DNA of 64,000 bases. Origin: JACKHA01 sp041401985. GTDB lineage: Bacteria; Planctomycetota; Phycisphaerae; Phycisphaerales; UBA1924. Made by a program: the position numbers and the translations under genes. This document shows, piece by piece, positions 45,501 to 53,831 of this stretch. The notes beneath the pieces are model-generated. The model saw only the letters and a program-made list of their open reading frames with translations, was not told where the DNA came from and made no database searches. The stretch spans positions 7,379 to 71,378 of the forward strand of contig JAWKTE010000021.1 of NCBI GenBank assembly GCA_041401985.1. The letters run 5' to 3'. Numbering within the stretch: the stretch's first letter is position 1; every line of letters begins with the position of its first letter.

Positions 45501-45996
45501 GATGAGGGTGACGACGAATCTGGCCCGCGTGGAGGAGCAACTGGGCAACATCGAGGCGGCCGAGGCGCTGTACCGGGACCTGGCCGCGCGGTTCGAGGCC
45601 CGCATGGGGGCCGATTCGCCGGACACGATCATCGCGTGGGCCAACGTGGCGGGGCTGCTGGTCCGCCACGACCGCAAGGCCGAGGCCGTGCCGATCATGG
45701 AGGACGCCGTCGTTCGCTACGAGCGGGTTTTCGGCCCGGACAACTTTACGCTGGGGATCATGCGGAACATGCACGGCTCGGCGCTGGTCGCGGCGGGCCG
45801 GTTCGCCGAGGCCGAGGCCGCGCTGCTCGAGACCGAGCGGATCTACAACACGGCCCAGGGCGTGCCCGACCGGACCAAGCAGATCAACCACCGCAATCTC
45901 GCGGAGTTGTACGAGGCGTGGGAGGCCGCCGAGCCGGGGCAGGGGTATGCCGAGAAGGCCGCGACGTGGCGGGCGCTTCTTCCCGAAGAGCCCTGA
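42595..45996 (+). CDS. membrane Ser/Thr protein kinase with TPR domain
   Basis: 1133 residues. A short N-terminal helical region (planctomycete kinase leader) precedes a Hanks-type kinase domain, about 100-375: glycine loop GEGGFGRV, ATP-binding Lys in VALKIIKAG, catalytic HRDIKPGN (about 223), DFGIAK (about 246), GTPEYMSPEQ and TDIYSLGVLLYELL. A membrane segment near 425-445 (VGAVAVALVLGMVGTSAGLV) and a coiled coil lead to at least ten TPR repeats of the kinesin-light-chain type (LxxALxxxxRxLGxxHPDT). The TPRs would lie outside and may sense a ligand or partner. Its stop is 3 nt from the convergent ychF stop. Confidence 0.93.
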   Translation: MDQRERFEVAAAVFLEASRVPADQVEALVEQRCAGDAELRVLVEQMLHMRDEPSVFATLSGGMGPLHERVRQHVADAPTITGGEGSGVWEPPDEHQGDQIGRYRLLELIGEGGFGRVWVAEQREPVQRRVALKIIKAGMDTRQVVARFEQERQALALMDHPNIAKVFDAGATDLGRPYFVMELCKGQDVAAYCDRNALSIPARLELFAQICSAVQHAHTKGVIHRDIKPGNILVATQDDKPAAKVIDFGIAKAIDSRLTEKTLFTQHRQLIGTPEYMSPEQAEGSLDIDTRTDIYSLGVLLYELLTGTTPFASRDLRSAAYGEIQRIIREVEPPKPSTRLSQSAETREQIARQRQTEPSRLDTLLRGELDWIVMKAMDKVRARRYGTAGALGEDVRRFLDGRAVVAAPPSTAYRVSKFVSRHRAAAIGVGAVAVALVLGMVGTSAGLVWALDEKGRADFEAAQAVAAAQSESRARVEADEAAERAIEAERQTAERAEQLERVSAFQAEMLGQVDATDAGATLQRRILERYDAALEREGVDQAQRTTRAAAFALELARVNATDTAAEMIDGVVLSPSVAAIGERFGDQPLVDASLRATLAEQYNNLGLADAALEEGLAALGARRRLLGENHPDTLRSELDVASMLSARGRYEEAEPMLVHALGQRRATLGPDDPGTIAAMVALADHYRASGQYALAEPMLREAVDRSRAVLGASDRRTLSAVNMLGHILLRSGRVEETLPLWQEAYETGLAAFGPDDKDVLVWTSNLGSLHRNQGDYDAARPLLETAMEGFRRVRGENHPQTLEAIGVYVALLENLSQFEVAEARYRDALDRCLRTLGPEHPTTIRARLNLGRLFSRTGRLAEAEPYLRSAYETRVRLLGASSGETISALTLLANHLRVMGQNEEAEAMYVSGIETARAVLGSDHSDTQSLVYQYGTLLIQLRRWADAEPYVREAAETKARVSGPDDPDTMRVTTNLARVEEQLGNIEAAEALYRDLAARFEARMGADSPDTIIAWANVAGLLVRHDRKAEAVPIMEDAVVRYERVFGPDNFTLGIMRNMHGSALVAAGRFAEAEAALLETERIYNTAQGVPDRTKQINHRNLAELYEAWEAAEPGQGYAEKAATWRALLPEEP

Positions 45997-45999
45997 GTC

Positions 46000-47103
46000 T
46001 TACGCGCTGGTGAGGAAGTGGCACACGTCGCCGTCGCGCATGACGTATTCCTTGCCCTCGACCCGCATCTTGCCCTTCTCCTTGATCGCGGCTTCGCTCC
46101 CGAGTGCTTCCAGGTCGGCCACGGAGTACACGTTCGCGCGGATGAACGCGCGCTCGAAGTCCGTGTGGATCACGCCCGCGGCCTGGGGCGCCTTGGCCCC
46201 CGCCGGGATCGTCCAGGCCCGGATCTCCTTCGGCCCGGCGGTGTAGAACGACTGCAGGCCCAGCAGGCGGTACGCCGCCCGCGCCAGCGACGCCAGCGCC
46301 GGCTCGGCCATCCCCATGCTCTCGAGCATCTCGCGCCGGTCCGCGTCGTCGAGTTCGGACAGTTCGCTCTCGATCTTGGCGCACACGGGCACGGCCTCGC
46401 TGTCGTGGGCCGCGGCGTAGGCCCGCACCTTCTGGCACATCTCGCTCTGGCCGGTCGCGTCGGACTCGTCGACGTTCATCACATAGAGGATCGGCTTGGC
46501 GGTCAGCAGCCCGAGGCCGCGGAGGGCCAGTTGCTCGGCGGGGTCCGAGAGCGTGATCGTCCGCGCCGGCTTGCCCGCGTCGAGCACGGGCTGGGCCTTC
46601 TGCAGCACCGAGAGTCGCGCGATCGCCTCCGGGTCGCGGCTGCGGGCGGCCCGCTCGGCCTTGGGCAGCGCGCTCTCGATGGTCTGCAGGTCGGCCAGGG
46701 CCAGTTCGGTCTCGATCGTCTCGATGTCGCGGATCGGATCGACCGAGCCGTCGACGTGCGTGATCTCCTCGCCGCCCGGCGCGTTCTGGAAGCAGCGGAC
46801 GACCTGGACGATCGCGTCGACCTCGCGGATGTGGGAGAGGAACTTGTTGCCCAGGCCCGCGCCCTCGCTGGCGCCCTTGACGATGCCGGCGATGTCGACC
46901 AGACGGAGCGACGCGGACACGATCTTCTGCGTCGTGATGCGCTGGTTGATGGCCGCCAGGCGCGGATCGGGCACGGGCACGACGCCGACGTTCGGCTCGA
47001 TGGTGGCGAAGGGGTAGTTGGCCGCGAGCGCCCCGGCGGCGGTCAGGGCGTTGAACAGGGTGCTCTTGCCGACGTTGGGCAGACCGACGATGCCGGCTTC
47101 CAT
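46000..47103 (-). CDS. ychF: redox-regulated ATPase YchF
   Basis: 367 residues, the standard length. P-loop GLPNVGKS (7-14), switch II LVDIAGIVKGASEGAGLGNK, base motif VMNVDESDA (NxxE-type, ATP-preferring) and the C-terminal TGS domain (IRAWTIPAGAKAPQAAGVIH, AFIRANVYS). Universal ribosome-associated P-loop protein linked to stress and redox response. Sequence before the ATG is GAGACTCCCCC, similar to the leaderless arrangement but lacking the first T. Confidence 0.96.
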   Translation of the reverse strand: MEAGIVGLPNVGKSTLFNALTAAGALAANYPFATIEPNVGVVPVPDPRLAAINQRITTQKIVSASLRLVDIAGIVKGASEGAGLGNKFLSHIREVDAIVQVVRCFQNAPGGEEITHVDGSVDPIRDIETIETELALADLQTIESALPKAERAARSRDPEAIARLSVLQKAQPVLDAGKPARTITLSDPAEQLALRGLGLLTAKPILYVMNVDESDATGQSEMCQKVRAYAAAHDSEAVPVCAKIESELSELDDADRREMLESMGMAEPALASLARAAYRLLGLQSFYTAGPKEIRAWTIPAGAKAPQAAGVIHTDFERAFIRANVYSVADLEALGSEAAIKEKGKMRVEGKEYVMRDGDVCHFLTSA

Positions 47104-47287
47104 GGGGGAGTCTCGCGAGGGGCGGGCGTGGGATGGGGAGTTCGGAAACGGGCCGCGATGGTAGGGGGCGGGAAGGGAAGAGCGGCGCGGCGCGCGCCGC
47201 TCGCGGCGGCAGCGGAAGCCGCTTGGGCCCGCGGGAGGCGTGGCGAGCCACCCGATCAGGGGCCTTGCAACGGGTGACTCAGGGCGT

Positions 47288-47293
47288 TAGGCT
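47288..47293 (+). promoter_or_regulatory. -10 box of the four-paralogue operon
   Basis: TAGGCT, 36 nt before ATG 47330. GGAGG lies in the leader. Confidence 0.4.
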
Positions 47294-47329
47294 GGCGTTC
47301 TCGGCGTGGGGTGTGGGCGGAGGGTCGCC

Positions 47330-47965
47330 ATGCGGATACTCGCGGCTGTCGCGGCGTCGATCGCGCTGACGGGGCTTGCCCGAGCGCAGCCATCGGCCGT
47401 GGTTGTCACCACGCTCACCGATCCTCTTGCGGGCACGCCCGTCTCGGCGATCGCTCCCGGCCAGACCGTGCGGATGCGGACGACCGTCTCGTGGGAGCCG
47501 CTCGGAACGCAGATGGCCGGCATCGCGGGCGACATGCTGGTCACGCCGCTGACTCCCGGCGGCGGGGTCGGCGCATCAAGCAATCGCGTCTCCGAGTACA
47601 CCCCCGGCGTGCTGGTCAACCTGGGCGCGTTCTCCGGCGACGACGTCGTGGGCATCGACATCGCCGTCACGCCGGCCTTCTTCACCGGCGGGTTCCTGAC
47701 ACCGCCGACCTGGAACGCCGACGGCATCGACTTCATCGGGTTCGACTGGACGGCCCCGTCCGAGCCGGGCGACTACGAGTTCCGGTTCCAGCCCAAGGCC
47801 GCGGCCCCGAACTTCCGGGCGTACCTCCACCCGGCGTCGCCGCTGTTTTCGGAGATCGCCACGACCTACATCGGCGCGATAATCACCGTCACCCCGGCCC
47901 CGAGTGTCGGCACGGTCGGCGTGTTCTCGCTCGTGGTCCTTGCCACACGGAGGCAGCCACGATGA
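47330..47965 (+). CDS. tandem secreted paralogue 1 (PAPS C-terminal tail)
   Basis: 211 residues. Signal peptide to about 20 (IALTGLARAQ). Core: PSAVVVTTLTDP..GQTVRMRTTVSWEP, MAGIAGDMLVTPLTPGGGVG, VNLGAFSGDDVVGIDIAV, IDFIGFDWTAPSEPGDYEFR. The tail TPAPSVGTVGVFSLVVLATR-RQPR is a PAP motif, hydrophobic stretch and Arg end, resembling PEP-CTERM-like sorting tails. First of four related genes in a row. Stop codon overlaps the next ATG (ATGA). Family not recognised; likely an exported beta-sandwich. Confidence 0.75.
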   Translation: MRILAAVAASIALTGLARAQPSAVVVTTLTDPLAGTPVSAIAPGQTVRMRTTVSWEPLGTQMAGIAGDMLVTPLTPGGGVGASSNRVSEYTPGVLVNLGAFSGDDVVGIDIAVTPAFFTGGFLTPPTWNADGIDFIGFDWTAPSEPGDYEFRFQPKAAAPNFRAYLHPASPLFSEIATTYIGAIITVTPAPSVGTVGVFSLVVLATRRQPR

Positions 47966-48636
47966 TCCACAAGGCCGCGATCTCCCGCCTGGCCGCGACC
48001 GCGGCGTTCCTCGGCTTCGCCGGAGCCTTCGCCCCGCTCGCTTGGGCCGAAACAGCCTCCGTCACCGTCGTCCACGACGACCCCGACGGCCTGATCGAAC
48101 CGGGCCAGACCGTCCGCATGGATGTGCTTGTGGAGTGGGAGCCGGCCTCCGCCTGGTTCGCCGGGCTGCAGGGCGACCTTGGCCCGACGCCGGGCGTCGG
48201 CGCGGCCTCCAACGTGACGAGCATCTTCCCCCAGAGCGCGCTGGTCAATTGGGGGCAGGTCGCCGGCGGCGGCATCACGGGCCTGCAGTTCGCCATCATC
48301 CCGCCGTTCGGCATGTGGTGCTACCCCTGGCCCCCGCCGGGCGGCGGCGGCACGGGGTTGATCGGCCCGCTGGTGTCCTACGACTGGACCGCGCCGACCG
48401 ACTACCTCGGCCCGATCAGCATCGACTGGCGATCGCCCGCCACCGTCCCGAACCTCCGCCTGTTCCCCACGCTCTCCAGCCCCGCGTTCACCGAGGCGGA
48501 CACGACGTTCACGCCCGCGACGCTGACGGTCGTGCCGACGCCGGGGGTGGCCGCGGTGTTCGGCGCGGCCGCGGTTTTTGTGGCGCGCCGGTCGCGCCGG
48601 GTTGTTGCCGAACTCGAACTCCGGAGGCCGCGATGA
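47962..48636 (+). CDS. tandem secreted paralogue 2 (PTPG C-terminal tail)
   Basis: 224 residues, the most diverged of the four. Signal peptide to about 29 (FAPLAWAE). It keeps IEPGQTVRMDVLVEWEP, AGLQGDL, LVSYDWTAPTDYLGPISIDW and FTEADTTFTPATLTVVPTPG, then AAVFGAAAVFVARRSRR as the hydrophobic/Arg tail. A proline/glycine loop (WCYPWPPPGGGGTG) is unique to this copy. ATG overlaps the previous stop by ATGA, and its own stop overlaps the next ATG, so translation is probably coupled. Confidence 0.75.
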   Translation: MIHKAAISRLAATAAFLGFAGAFAPLAWAETASVTVVHDDPDGLIEPGQTVRMDVLVEWEPASAWFAGLQGDLGPTPGVGAASNVTSIFPQSALVNWGQVAGGGITGLQFAIIPPFGMWCYPWPPPGGGGTGLIGPLVSYDWTAPTDYLGPISIDWRSPATVPNLRLFPTLSSPAFTEADTTFTPATLTVVPTPGVAAVFGAAAVFVARRSRRVVAELELRRPR

Positions 48637-49307
48637 GGCGAGACATCATGATGAACGCGGGCATCGCGCTCGCATCGACCATGTTCGCGGGCCTTGCCCA
48701 CGCCCAGCCGTCGGCGCTGGTCGCCACGGGTCTGACCGATCCCACGTCGGGCACGCCGGTCTCGTCCATCGCGCCCGGCCAGACGGTCCGCGTGCGCACG
48801 ATCGTGTCGTGGGATCTGCCGGGCTCGCAACTGGCGGGCATCGCGGGGGACCTGCTCGCCACGCCGCTGGTTTCGGGCGGGGCCGATGGGCTGGTTTCCG
48901 GCGTGTTCTCCGAGTTCGACCCCGGCGGCACGATCGTGCTCGGCGCCGTCGTCGGAGACGACGTGCTCGGCCTCGACGTGGCGCCGGTGTTCTGCCTGAC
49001 CGGACTCTGCCACCCCGTCGCGTTCCAGTCGACGGGGATCGCGCTGGTGGGATACGACTGGACGGCCCCGGCTACCCCCGGCGACTACCGGTTCGGGTTC
49101 GCACCCGCCGCCGGGCGGGAGTCTGTGCGGATCTACGAGACGATGGCGTCGCCCGCGTTCAGCCTGGCCGCGACCACGTACACGCCGGCGACGCTCACCG
49201 TCGTGCCCGCGCCGGGTGTGCTGCTGGTCGGCGGCGCGGCCGCGGTGTTTGCGCCGCGCCGCTCGCGTCGCCCGTTCCAGGACCTGTCGAACAGGAGCCC
49301 ACGATGA
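48633..49307 (+). CDS. tandem secreted paralogue 3 (PAPG C-terminal tail)
   Basis: 224 residues. Signal peptide to about 24 (MFAGLAHAQ), then PSALVATGLTDPTSGTPVSS, GQTVRVRTIVSWDLPGSQLA, GIAGDLLATPL, VGDDVLGLDVA, ALVGYDWTAPATPGDYRFGF. Tail VVPAPGVLLVGGAAAVFAPR-RSRR. The CLTGLCHP loop holds two cysteines absent from copy 1. Starts and ends with ATGA overlaps. Confidence 0.75.
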   Translation: MRRDIMMNAGIALASTMFAGLAHAQPSALVATGLTDPTSGTPVSSIAPGQTVRVRTIVSWDLPGSQLAGIAGDLLATPLVSGGADGLVSGVFSEFDPGGTIVLGAVVGDDVLGLDVAPVFCLTGLCHPVAFQSTGIALVGYDWTAPATPGDYRFGFAPAAGRESVRIYETMASPAFSLAATTYTPATLTVVPAPGVLLVGGAAAVFAPRRSRRPFQDLSNRSPR

Positions 49308-49967
49308 ACCGCTGCGTGTTCCGTTGCGTGATCGCCGGCGTTGTTCCGCTCGCGCTGTGTGGCCTCGCGGCCGCGCAGCCGTCGGCGCTGGTCGTCACGA
49401 ACCTGACTGATCCAACGACGGGCGCGCCGGTCGCCGCCATCGAGCCGGGGCAGACGCTGCGGATGCGGACTCGGGTGTCGTGGCAGGGCGGGGGGCAGAT
49501 GGCGGGCATCACCGGCGACATGCTCGTCGTGCCGCTGACAGCTGGCGGCGGCGAGGGGGTGTCGACCAACCGATACTCGGATTACTTCGAGGGCACCTTG
49601 GTCAACCTGGGCACGTTCAGCGGCGACGACCTGCTCGGCATCGACATCGCGGTCGTCCCCTGGGTGTTCACCGGCGGGTTCATTGTTCCGCCGTCGGGCA
49701 ACTCGAACGGCATCGACTTCATCGGCTTTGACTGGACGGCCCCCGCCGCGCGCCGGGCGAGTACGAGTTCCGGTTCCAGGCGGCCTCGCTCGCGCCCAAC
49801 CTCCGCGTCTACCCCACTCCAGCCGTCAGTCCCGCGTTCATCGAGGTCCCGACGACCTACGTCGCGGCGTCGGTGAAGGTGATCCCGGCGCCCGCCGCCG
49901 CGCCCTGTCTCGCCCTCGCCGCCGCCTTCGCCCCCGCCGGCGTCGCCCGTCTATCGTGGCGGGATGA
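49304..49967 (+). pseudogene. tandem secreted paralogue 4, frameshifted
   Basis: Closest to paralogue 1: PSALVVTNLTDPTTGAPVAA, GQTLRMRTRVSWQGGGQMAG, DMLVVPLTAGGG, NLGTFSGDDLLGIDIAV, IDFIGFDWTAPA. A shift near 49745 leaves the frame; the expected GEYEFRFQAASLAPNLRVYP and VIPAPAAAPCLALAAAFAP appear in another frame, and a second shift near 49930 is needed to reach RRRRPSIVAG and the TGA at 49965-49967. That stop overlaps the ATG of the next gene, as in the intact copies, so the junctions are conserved even though the frame is broken. Confidence 0.7.
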
Positions 49968-51305
49968 ACCCCGCGACGCCGACGCCGAAACCCGGCAGCC
50001 ACGCTGCTTCGCGCCATCCGCCAGCCCCCTCAGCCGGTTCGACAGCCAACCGCGTGGCCGCAACGACGCCTCGCCCCCTTCGGCACGACCGTCTTCGCAG
50101 AGATCACGCGCCTGGCGATCGAGCACAGCGCCGTCAACCTTGGCCAGGGCTTCCCCGACTTCGACGGCCCGGCCTTTGTCCGCGACGCCGCATGCGAGGC
50201 CATCCGCCCCGACGCCCGCTCGCGCAGAACTCCAGCGCAAGCGTCCCCGCCGGGCACAACCAGTACGCCCCGATGATCGGCGTGCCGCCCCTGCTCCGCG
50301 CCATCGCCGGCGTCTGGGCCAACGAAGAGGCCCGCGACCTGGACCCGGCCCGCGAGGTGTGCGTGACCAGCGGCTGCACCGAGGCCATCGCCGCAACGTT
50401 CCTGGGCCTGTGCGAGCCGGGCGACGAGGTGGTCCTGTTCGAGCCGTTCTACGACTCGTATCGCGCGTGCGTGGCGATGGGCGGCGGCGTACCCCGCTTC
50501 GTCCCGCTCCGCCCGCCCAGCGCGAAGCCCGCCGACGGCTCAAAGCCGCTCGCCACCCGCGGCTTCTGGTTCGACCGGCCGACCTGCGGGCCGCAATCAC
50601 GCCCCGCACCCGCTTCATCGTCGTCAACACGCCGCACAACCCGACGGGCAAGGTGTTCTCGCGCGCCGAACTGGGCCTGATCGCGTCGCTGTGCCGCGAG
50701 CACGACCTGATCGCGATCACCGACGAGGTGTACGAGCGGCTCGTGTTCGAGCCCGACGAGCCGCACATCCGCCTTGCCAGCCTGCCGGGCATGTGGGAGC
50801 GGACGATCACGCTCTCGAGCCTGGGCAAGACGTTCAGCCTGACGGGGTGGAAGATCGGCTGGGCCGTCGGGCCGGGGCGGCTCATCGCGGGCGTCCGGGC
50901 GGCCCACCAGTTCCTGACGTACGCGATCGCCACGCCTCTCCAGCACGCCGCGGGCGCGGCGATCGAGCGCGGCGACGCCTACATCGCCGACCTCGTGGCC
51001 GACTACGCCCGCAAGCGCGATCGACTGGCGGACGGCCTGGCCTCGCTGGGCTTCGAGGTGTTCACGCCGAGCGGCACGTACTTCATCATGGCCGACCACC
51101 TGGGCGCGTCAGTGAGCGCCTCGGCGCGAACACGGATGTTGAACTGTGCCGGCGTTTGATCACGGAGGTCGGCGTCGCGGCCATCCCGCCGAGCGCGTTC
51201 TACCACACGCCGGGAGGCGGGAGCCACCTGGTCCGCTTCGCGTTCTGCAAGACCGACGCGGTGCTGGACGAGGCGATCCGGCGGATGCGGGCGGCGCTCG
51301 GGTGA
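49964..51305 (+). pseudogene. class I/II aminotransferase, four apparent frameshifts
   Basis: Reconstructed in pieces: APFGTTVFAEITRLAIEHSA..LGQGFPDFDGPAFV (third frame), HNQYAPMIGVPPLLRAIAGV..FYDSYRACVAMGG (second), IVVNTPHNPTGKVFSRAELG..SLGKTFSLTGWKIGWAVGPG (first; the Lys is the PLP Lys) and ELCRRLITEVGVAAIPPSAF..HLVRFAFCK (third). Shifts near 50062, 50220, 50580 and 51115. This is a kynurenine/methionine-type fold I aminotransferase. It cannot be made as read; dense indels may reflect low-quality assembly. Confidence 0.75.
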
Positions 51306-51323
51306 TCGGTCGGATGCGCTGCA

Positions 51324-51514
51324 GGGGACTCACCGCAGAGGGGACTCACCGCAGAGGGGATTCATCGCAGAGGGGATTCACCGCAGAGACGCCGAGGGCG
51401 CAGAGGAAGGCAATCGGTGTGGGAGGATTGGCCGCGTGTCCGCACGTTGACGCACCCATCGGATCAAGCCGCCCTTGTCTTCCTCTGCGTCCTCGGCGTC
51501 TCTGCGGTGAGTCC
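51324..51514. repeat. CACCGCAGAGACGCC inverted-pair element
   Basis: Four tandem units of about 16 bp (ggggactcaccgcaga) at 51324-51390, leading into a left arm (51374-51412). The right arm (51476-51514) is its reverse complement over 39 nt with three mismatches; 63-nt spacer. It lies between the broken aminotransferase and upp. A single-arm relative is at 38914. Confidence 0.85.
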
Positions 51515-51539
51515 GGTTCTTTGCCTTTTCGAGGTCGCG

Positions 51540-52166
51540 TCAATCCGTCCCGTACAGCCGATCCCCCGCGTCGCCGAGGCCCGGCAGAATGTACCCGCGC
51601 TCGTTGAGCCGCTCGTCCACCGCCGCGGCATAGATTGGCACGTCCGGGTGCTCCTTCTGGAGTCGCGCCACGCCCTCCGGGGCCGCGACCAGGCAGATGA
51701 ACCGCAGGTCCCGCGCCCCGGCCCGGCGCAGCACGCCGATCGACTCGCACGCCGAGCCGCCAGTGGCCAGCATCGGGTCAACCAACAGCACCGGCCCCGC
51801 CGCCAGGTCGCGGCAGGCGGCTCTCCAGTATGGGCGCGGCTTGAGCGTCGCCTCGTCGCGCACCATGCCCAGGTGCCCCACCCGCGCCTCGGGCATGATG
51901 TCCAGGATCCCCTCGGCCATCGCCAGCCCCGCCCGCAGCACCGGCACCACCGTGATCCGGGCCACGATCCGCTTGCCGAGCGTCCGCTGCAAGGGCGTGT
52001 CCACGTCCACATCAATCGTCGGGAACGTCCGCGTGGCCTCGAACACCATCAGCCCCGCGATCTGGGCCATCAGGGCCCGGAACGGGCGGTCCGAGAGCGA
52101 CCGGTCGCGCATCCACGTGAGCTTGTGCTGGATCAGGGGGTGGTCGAAGACGGTCACGTCGGGCAT
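51540..52166 (-). CDS. upp: uracil phosphoribosyltransferase
   Basis: 208 residues; converts uracil and PRPP to UMP in pyrimidine salvage. PRPP loop LLVDPMLATGGSACESIGVL, uracil-binding end YILPGLGDAGDRLYGTD, and GRRIVARITVVPVLRAGL-like hood (KRIVARITVVPVLRAGLAMA) are intact and standard in length. ATG 52166 has a TATCCT box 6 nt upstream and no ribosome site. Confidence 0.95.
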   Translation of the reverse strand: MPDVTVFDHPLIQHKLTWMRDRSLSDRPFRALMAQIAGLMVFEATRTFPTIDVDVDTPLQRTLGKRIVARITVVPVLRAGLAMAEGILDIMPEARVGHLGMVRDEATLKPRPYWRAACRDLAAGPVLLVDPMLATGGSACESIGVLRRAGARDLRFICLVAAPEGVARLQKEHPDVPIYAAAVDERLNERGYILPGLGDAGDRLYGTD

Positions 52167-52172
52167 GTGGGG

Positions 52173-52178
52173 AGGATA
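52173..52178 (-). promoter_or_regulatory. TANNNT box, leaderless-type promoter
   Basis: TATCCT on the minus strand, 6 nt before the upp ATG at 52166. Confidence 0.6.
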
Positions 52179-52193
52179 CTGGGGAAGGGAGTC

Positions 52194-52245
52194 AGGGGTG
52201 AAGGGGCGAAGGGGCGAAGGGGCAGAGGGGCGGAGGGGCGGAGGG
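52194..52245. repeat. GAAGGGGC purine repeat
   Basis: gaaggggcgaaggggcgaag then gggcagaggggcggaggggc, an 8-9 bp periodic repeat upstream of upp. Same family as the arms inserted in lipA (4443-4534). Confidence 0.75.
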
Positions 52246-52283
52246 AAAGGAAACTTGGGGGCGGTGGGTGCGTCGGGGGTGGT

Positions 52284-53048
52284 ATGCGCCGGGTTGTCCG
52301 ATGGGTGCGAGAGTTGGGGTTGGGCACGCGGGTGGGCGTCGCAGTGGCGATGTCGTTCGTCGTTGGGGTTAGCTTCCTGGCGCTCCCAACGTCACCGGAG
52401 AATCGATCCGAAGTCGGGTACTGGCTCAGAGGATGGAAGCGACCACGTGGGTCTATCTCCGTCCGGATGGCAGTCGTCGAGCCGGTCGACGGTGACCAGT
52501 GGCACGCGGTGCACTTCGGTTCGTTCGACTTCGAGGGTGTGGACGCGACGGCGAGTGGCCCTCGCCCGATGTTGGCCGCGTTCCGTCCGGACATCCGCCG
52601 CGAAGGGCTCTTGTGGCCGACAATCGCCACCGATCGGACCCGAATCGAGTTCCGCGAGATCGGCGGGCGATACCCGCTCCGCCCGGCGCCGACCGGCGCG
52701 AGGCGTGCGTTCATGGACCTGCACTTCAACGGCTATGTGGGCCGGGAGTGGGACGCCCTCATCCTCGGCGATCGCAACCGAACGTACGCCTTGCCGGCGG
52801 GCTACATCCTGAACACGGTCACGATCGCGTGCGCCATCGGCGCGCCCCTGGTGTTTCCGTGGCGGGGGGCCGCGGAGTGGATCCGCGAAGGCATCCGGGC
52901 CCTCCGACGCCGCCCGTGGCAGTGCCAGTCCTGCGGCTACGACCTCCGCGGGCTTCCCAGCGGCGTCTGCCCGGAGTGCGGCACGGGCACTCTGGTCGTC
53001 GGCGGTGCGCAGTCCGTCAGCGCTCCTGGGCAAACGACCGACGCATGA
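52284..53048 (+). CDS. membrane protein with C-terminal GYD zinc ribbon, copy 1
   Basis: 254 residues. One N-terminal membrane segment (VAVAMSFVVGVSFLALP), an extracytoplasmic domain of about 130 residues, a second segment near 180-200 (YILNTVTIACAIGAPLVFPW) and a C-terminal ribbon CQSCGYDLRGLPSGVCPECG (about 215-235). The zinc ribbon would be cytoplasmic. Role unknown; this module is common in Phycisphaerae-type proteins. Stop overlaps the next ATG (ATGA). Confidence 0.75.
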   Translation: MRRVVRWVRELGLGTRVGVAVAMSFVVGVSFLALPTSPENRSEVGYWLRGWKRPRGSISVRMAVVEPVDGDQWHAVHFGSFDFEGVDATASGPRPMLAAFRPDIRREGLLWPTIATDRTRIEFREIGGRYPLRPAPTGARRAFMDLHFNGYVGREWDALILGDRNRTYALPAGYILNTVTIACAIGAPLVFPWRGAAEWIREGIRALRRRPWQCQSCGYDLRGLPSGVCPECGTGTLVVGGAQSVSAPGQTTDA

Positions 53049-53761
53049 CAACCACCCGGCGCAAACCCGCAAGCATCCTCATCCCCGTCGCGACCAGCGC
53101 GGCGTTGCTGCTGTTCGTCGCCGCGAGTGCCTGGTCGCTGCCTGCACGCCCGGGACGGCGCTCCGTCGTCGGAACCTGGCTCAGGGGGTGGCCCCGTGCC
53201 CGTATCAACACTGCGAGTCCGTACCAAGCGATTCTGATACCCGATTCCGACGGCCAGTGGCAGATCGTTGACCGTGCCGAGTACTTCGAACACCTCACAT
53301 CAGACCGGTGGTCAGCCGAACAGCGCGAAGCCGCCATTCTGGGGAGAACGTACGACCGATCGTGGAACTACGGCTACTTCGCAGTTGCCACGCGACATCG
53401 GGTCGCCGGAGTCTTCTTCCAATGGGCCGACTATTCCTCAGTCGTCGCAGACCCGCCCCCCGAAGCACGCAAGGCGTTTCTCGAATCCCTCGCTACATCG
53501 GCAGAACCGGGTTTGGCAACACTCGCCAACGAAGTGGCGGTCGGGAACGTCGTCGAGGCGAACCCGCTCCCCCTCGGCTACCTCCAAAACACAGTCACGG
53601 CCCTCGCCCTGCTCGCCGCCCCCATCGTGTTCCCGTGGCGGCCCCTGGCACGCGTTGCCCGCCGACGCCCGGCGTGGCAATGCCAAGCCTGCGGATACGA
53701 CCTCCGCGGGATCCCCGCCGGCGTCTGCCCGGAGTGCGGCACGGCCTCGACCGTGGAGTGA
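53045..53761 (+). CDS. membrane protein with C-terminal GYD zinc ribbon, copy 2
   Basis: 238 residues, same plan as its upstream partner: N-terminal segment (ILIPVATSAALLLFVAASAW), RSVVGTWLRGWPRARI (cf. SEVGYWLRGWKRPRG in copy 1), extracytoplasmic domain, NTVTALALLAAPIVFPWRPL and ribbon CQACGYDLRGIPAGVCPECG. The middle domains differ almost completely while the ends match, so the pair has a conserved chassis and variable sensor part. Translationally coupled to copy 1. Confidence 0.75.
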   Translation: MTTTRRKPASILIPVATSAALLLFVAASAWSLPARPGRRSVVGTWLRGWPRARINTASPYQAILIPDSDGQWQIVDRAEYFEHLTSDRWSAEQREAAILGRTYDRSWNYGYFAVATRHRVAGVFFQWADYSSVVADPPPEARKAFLESLATSAEPGLATLANEVAVGNVVEANPLPLGYLQNTVTALALLAAPIVFPWRPLARVARRRPAWQCQACGYDLRGIPAGVCPECGTASTVE

Positions 53762-53831
53762 CTCGCCGCCGGACGACGAGCCATCACTCGCTTGCGCGTC
53801 GCGTTCGCCAACCCCACCGGCTCGCCTCCCA

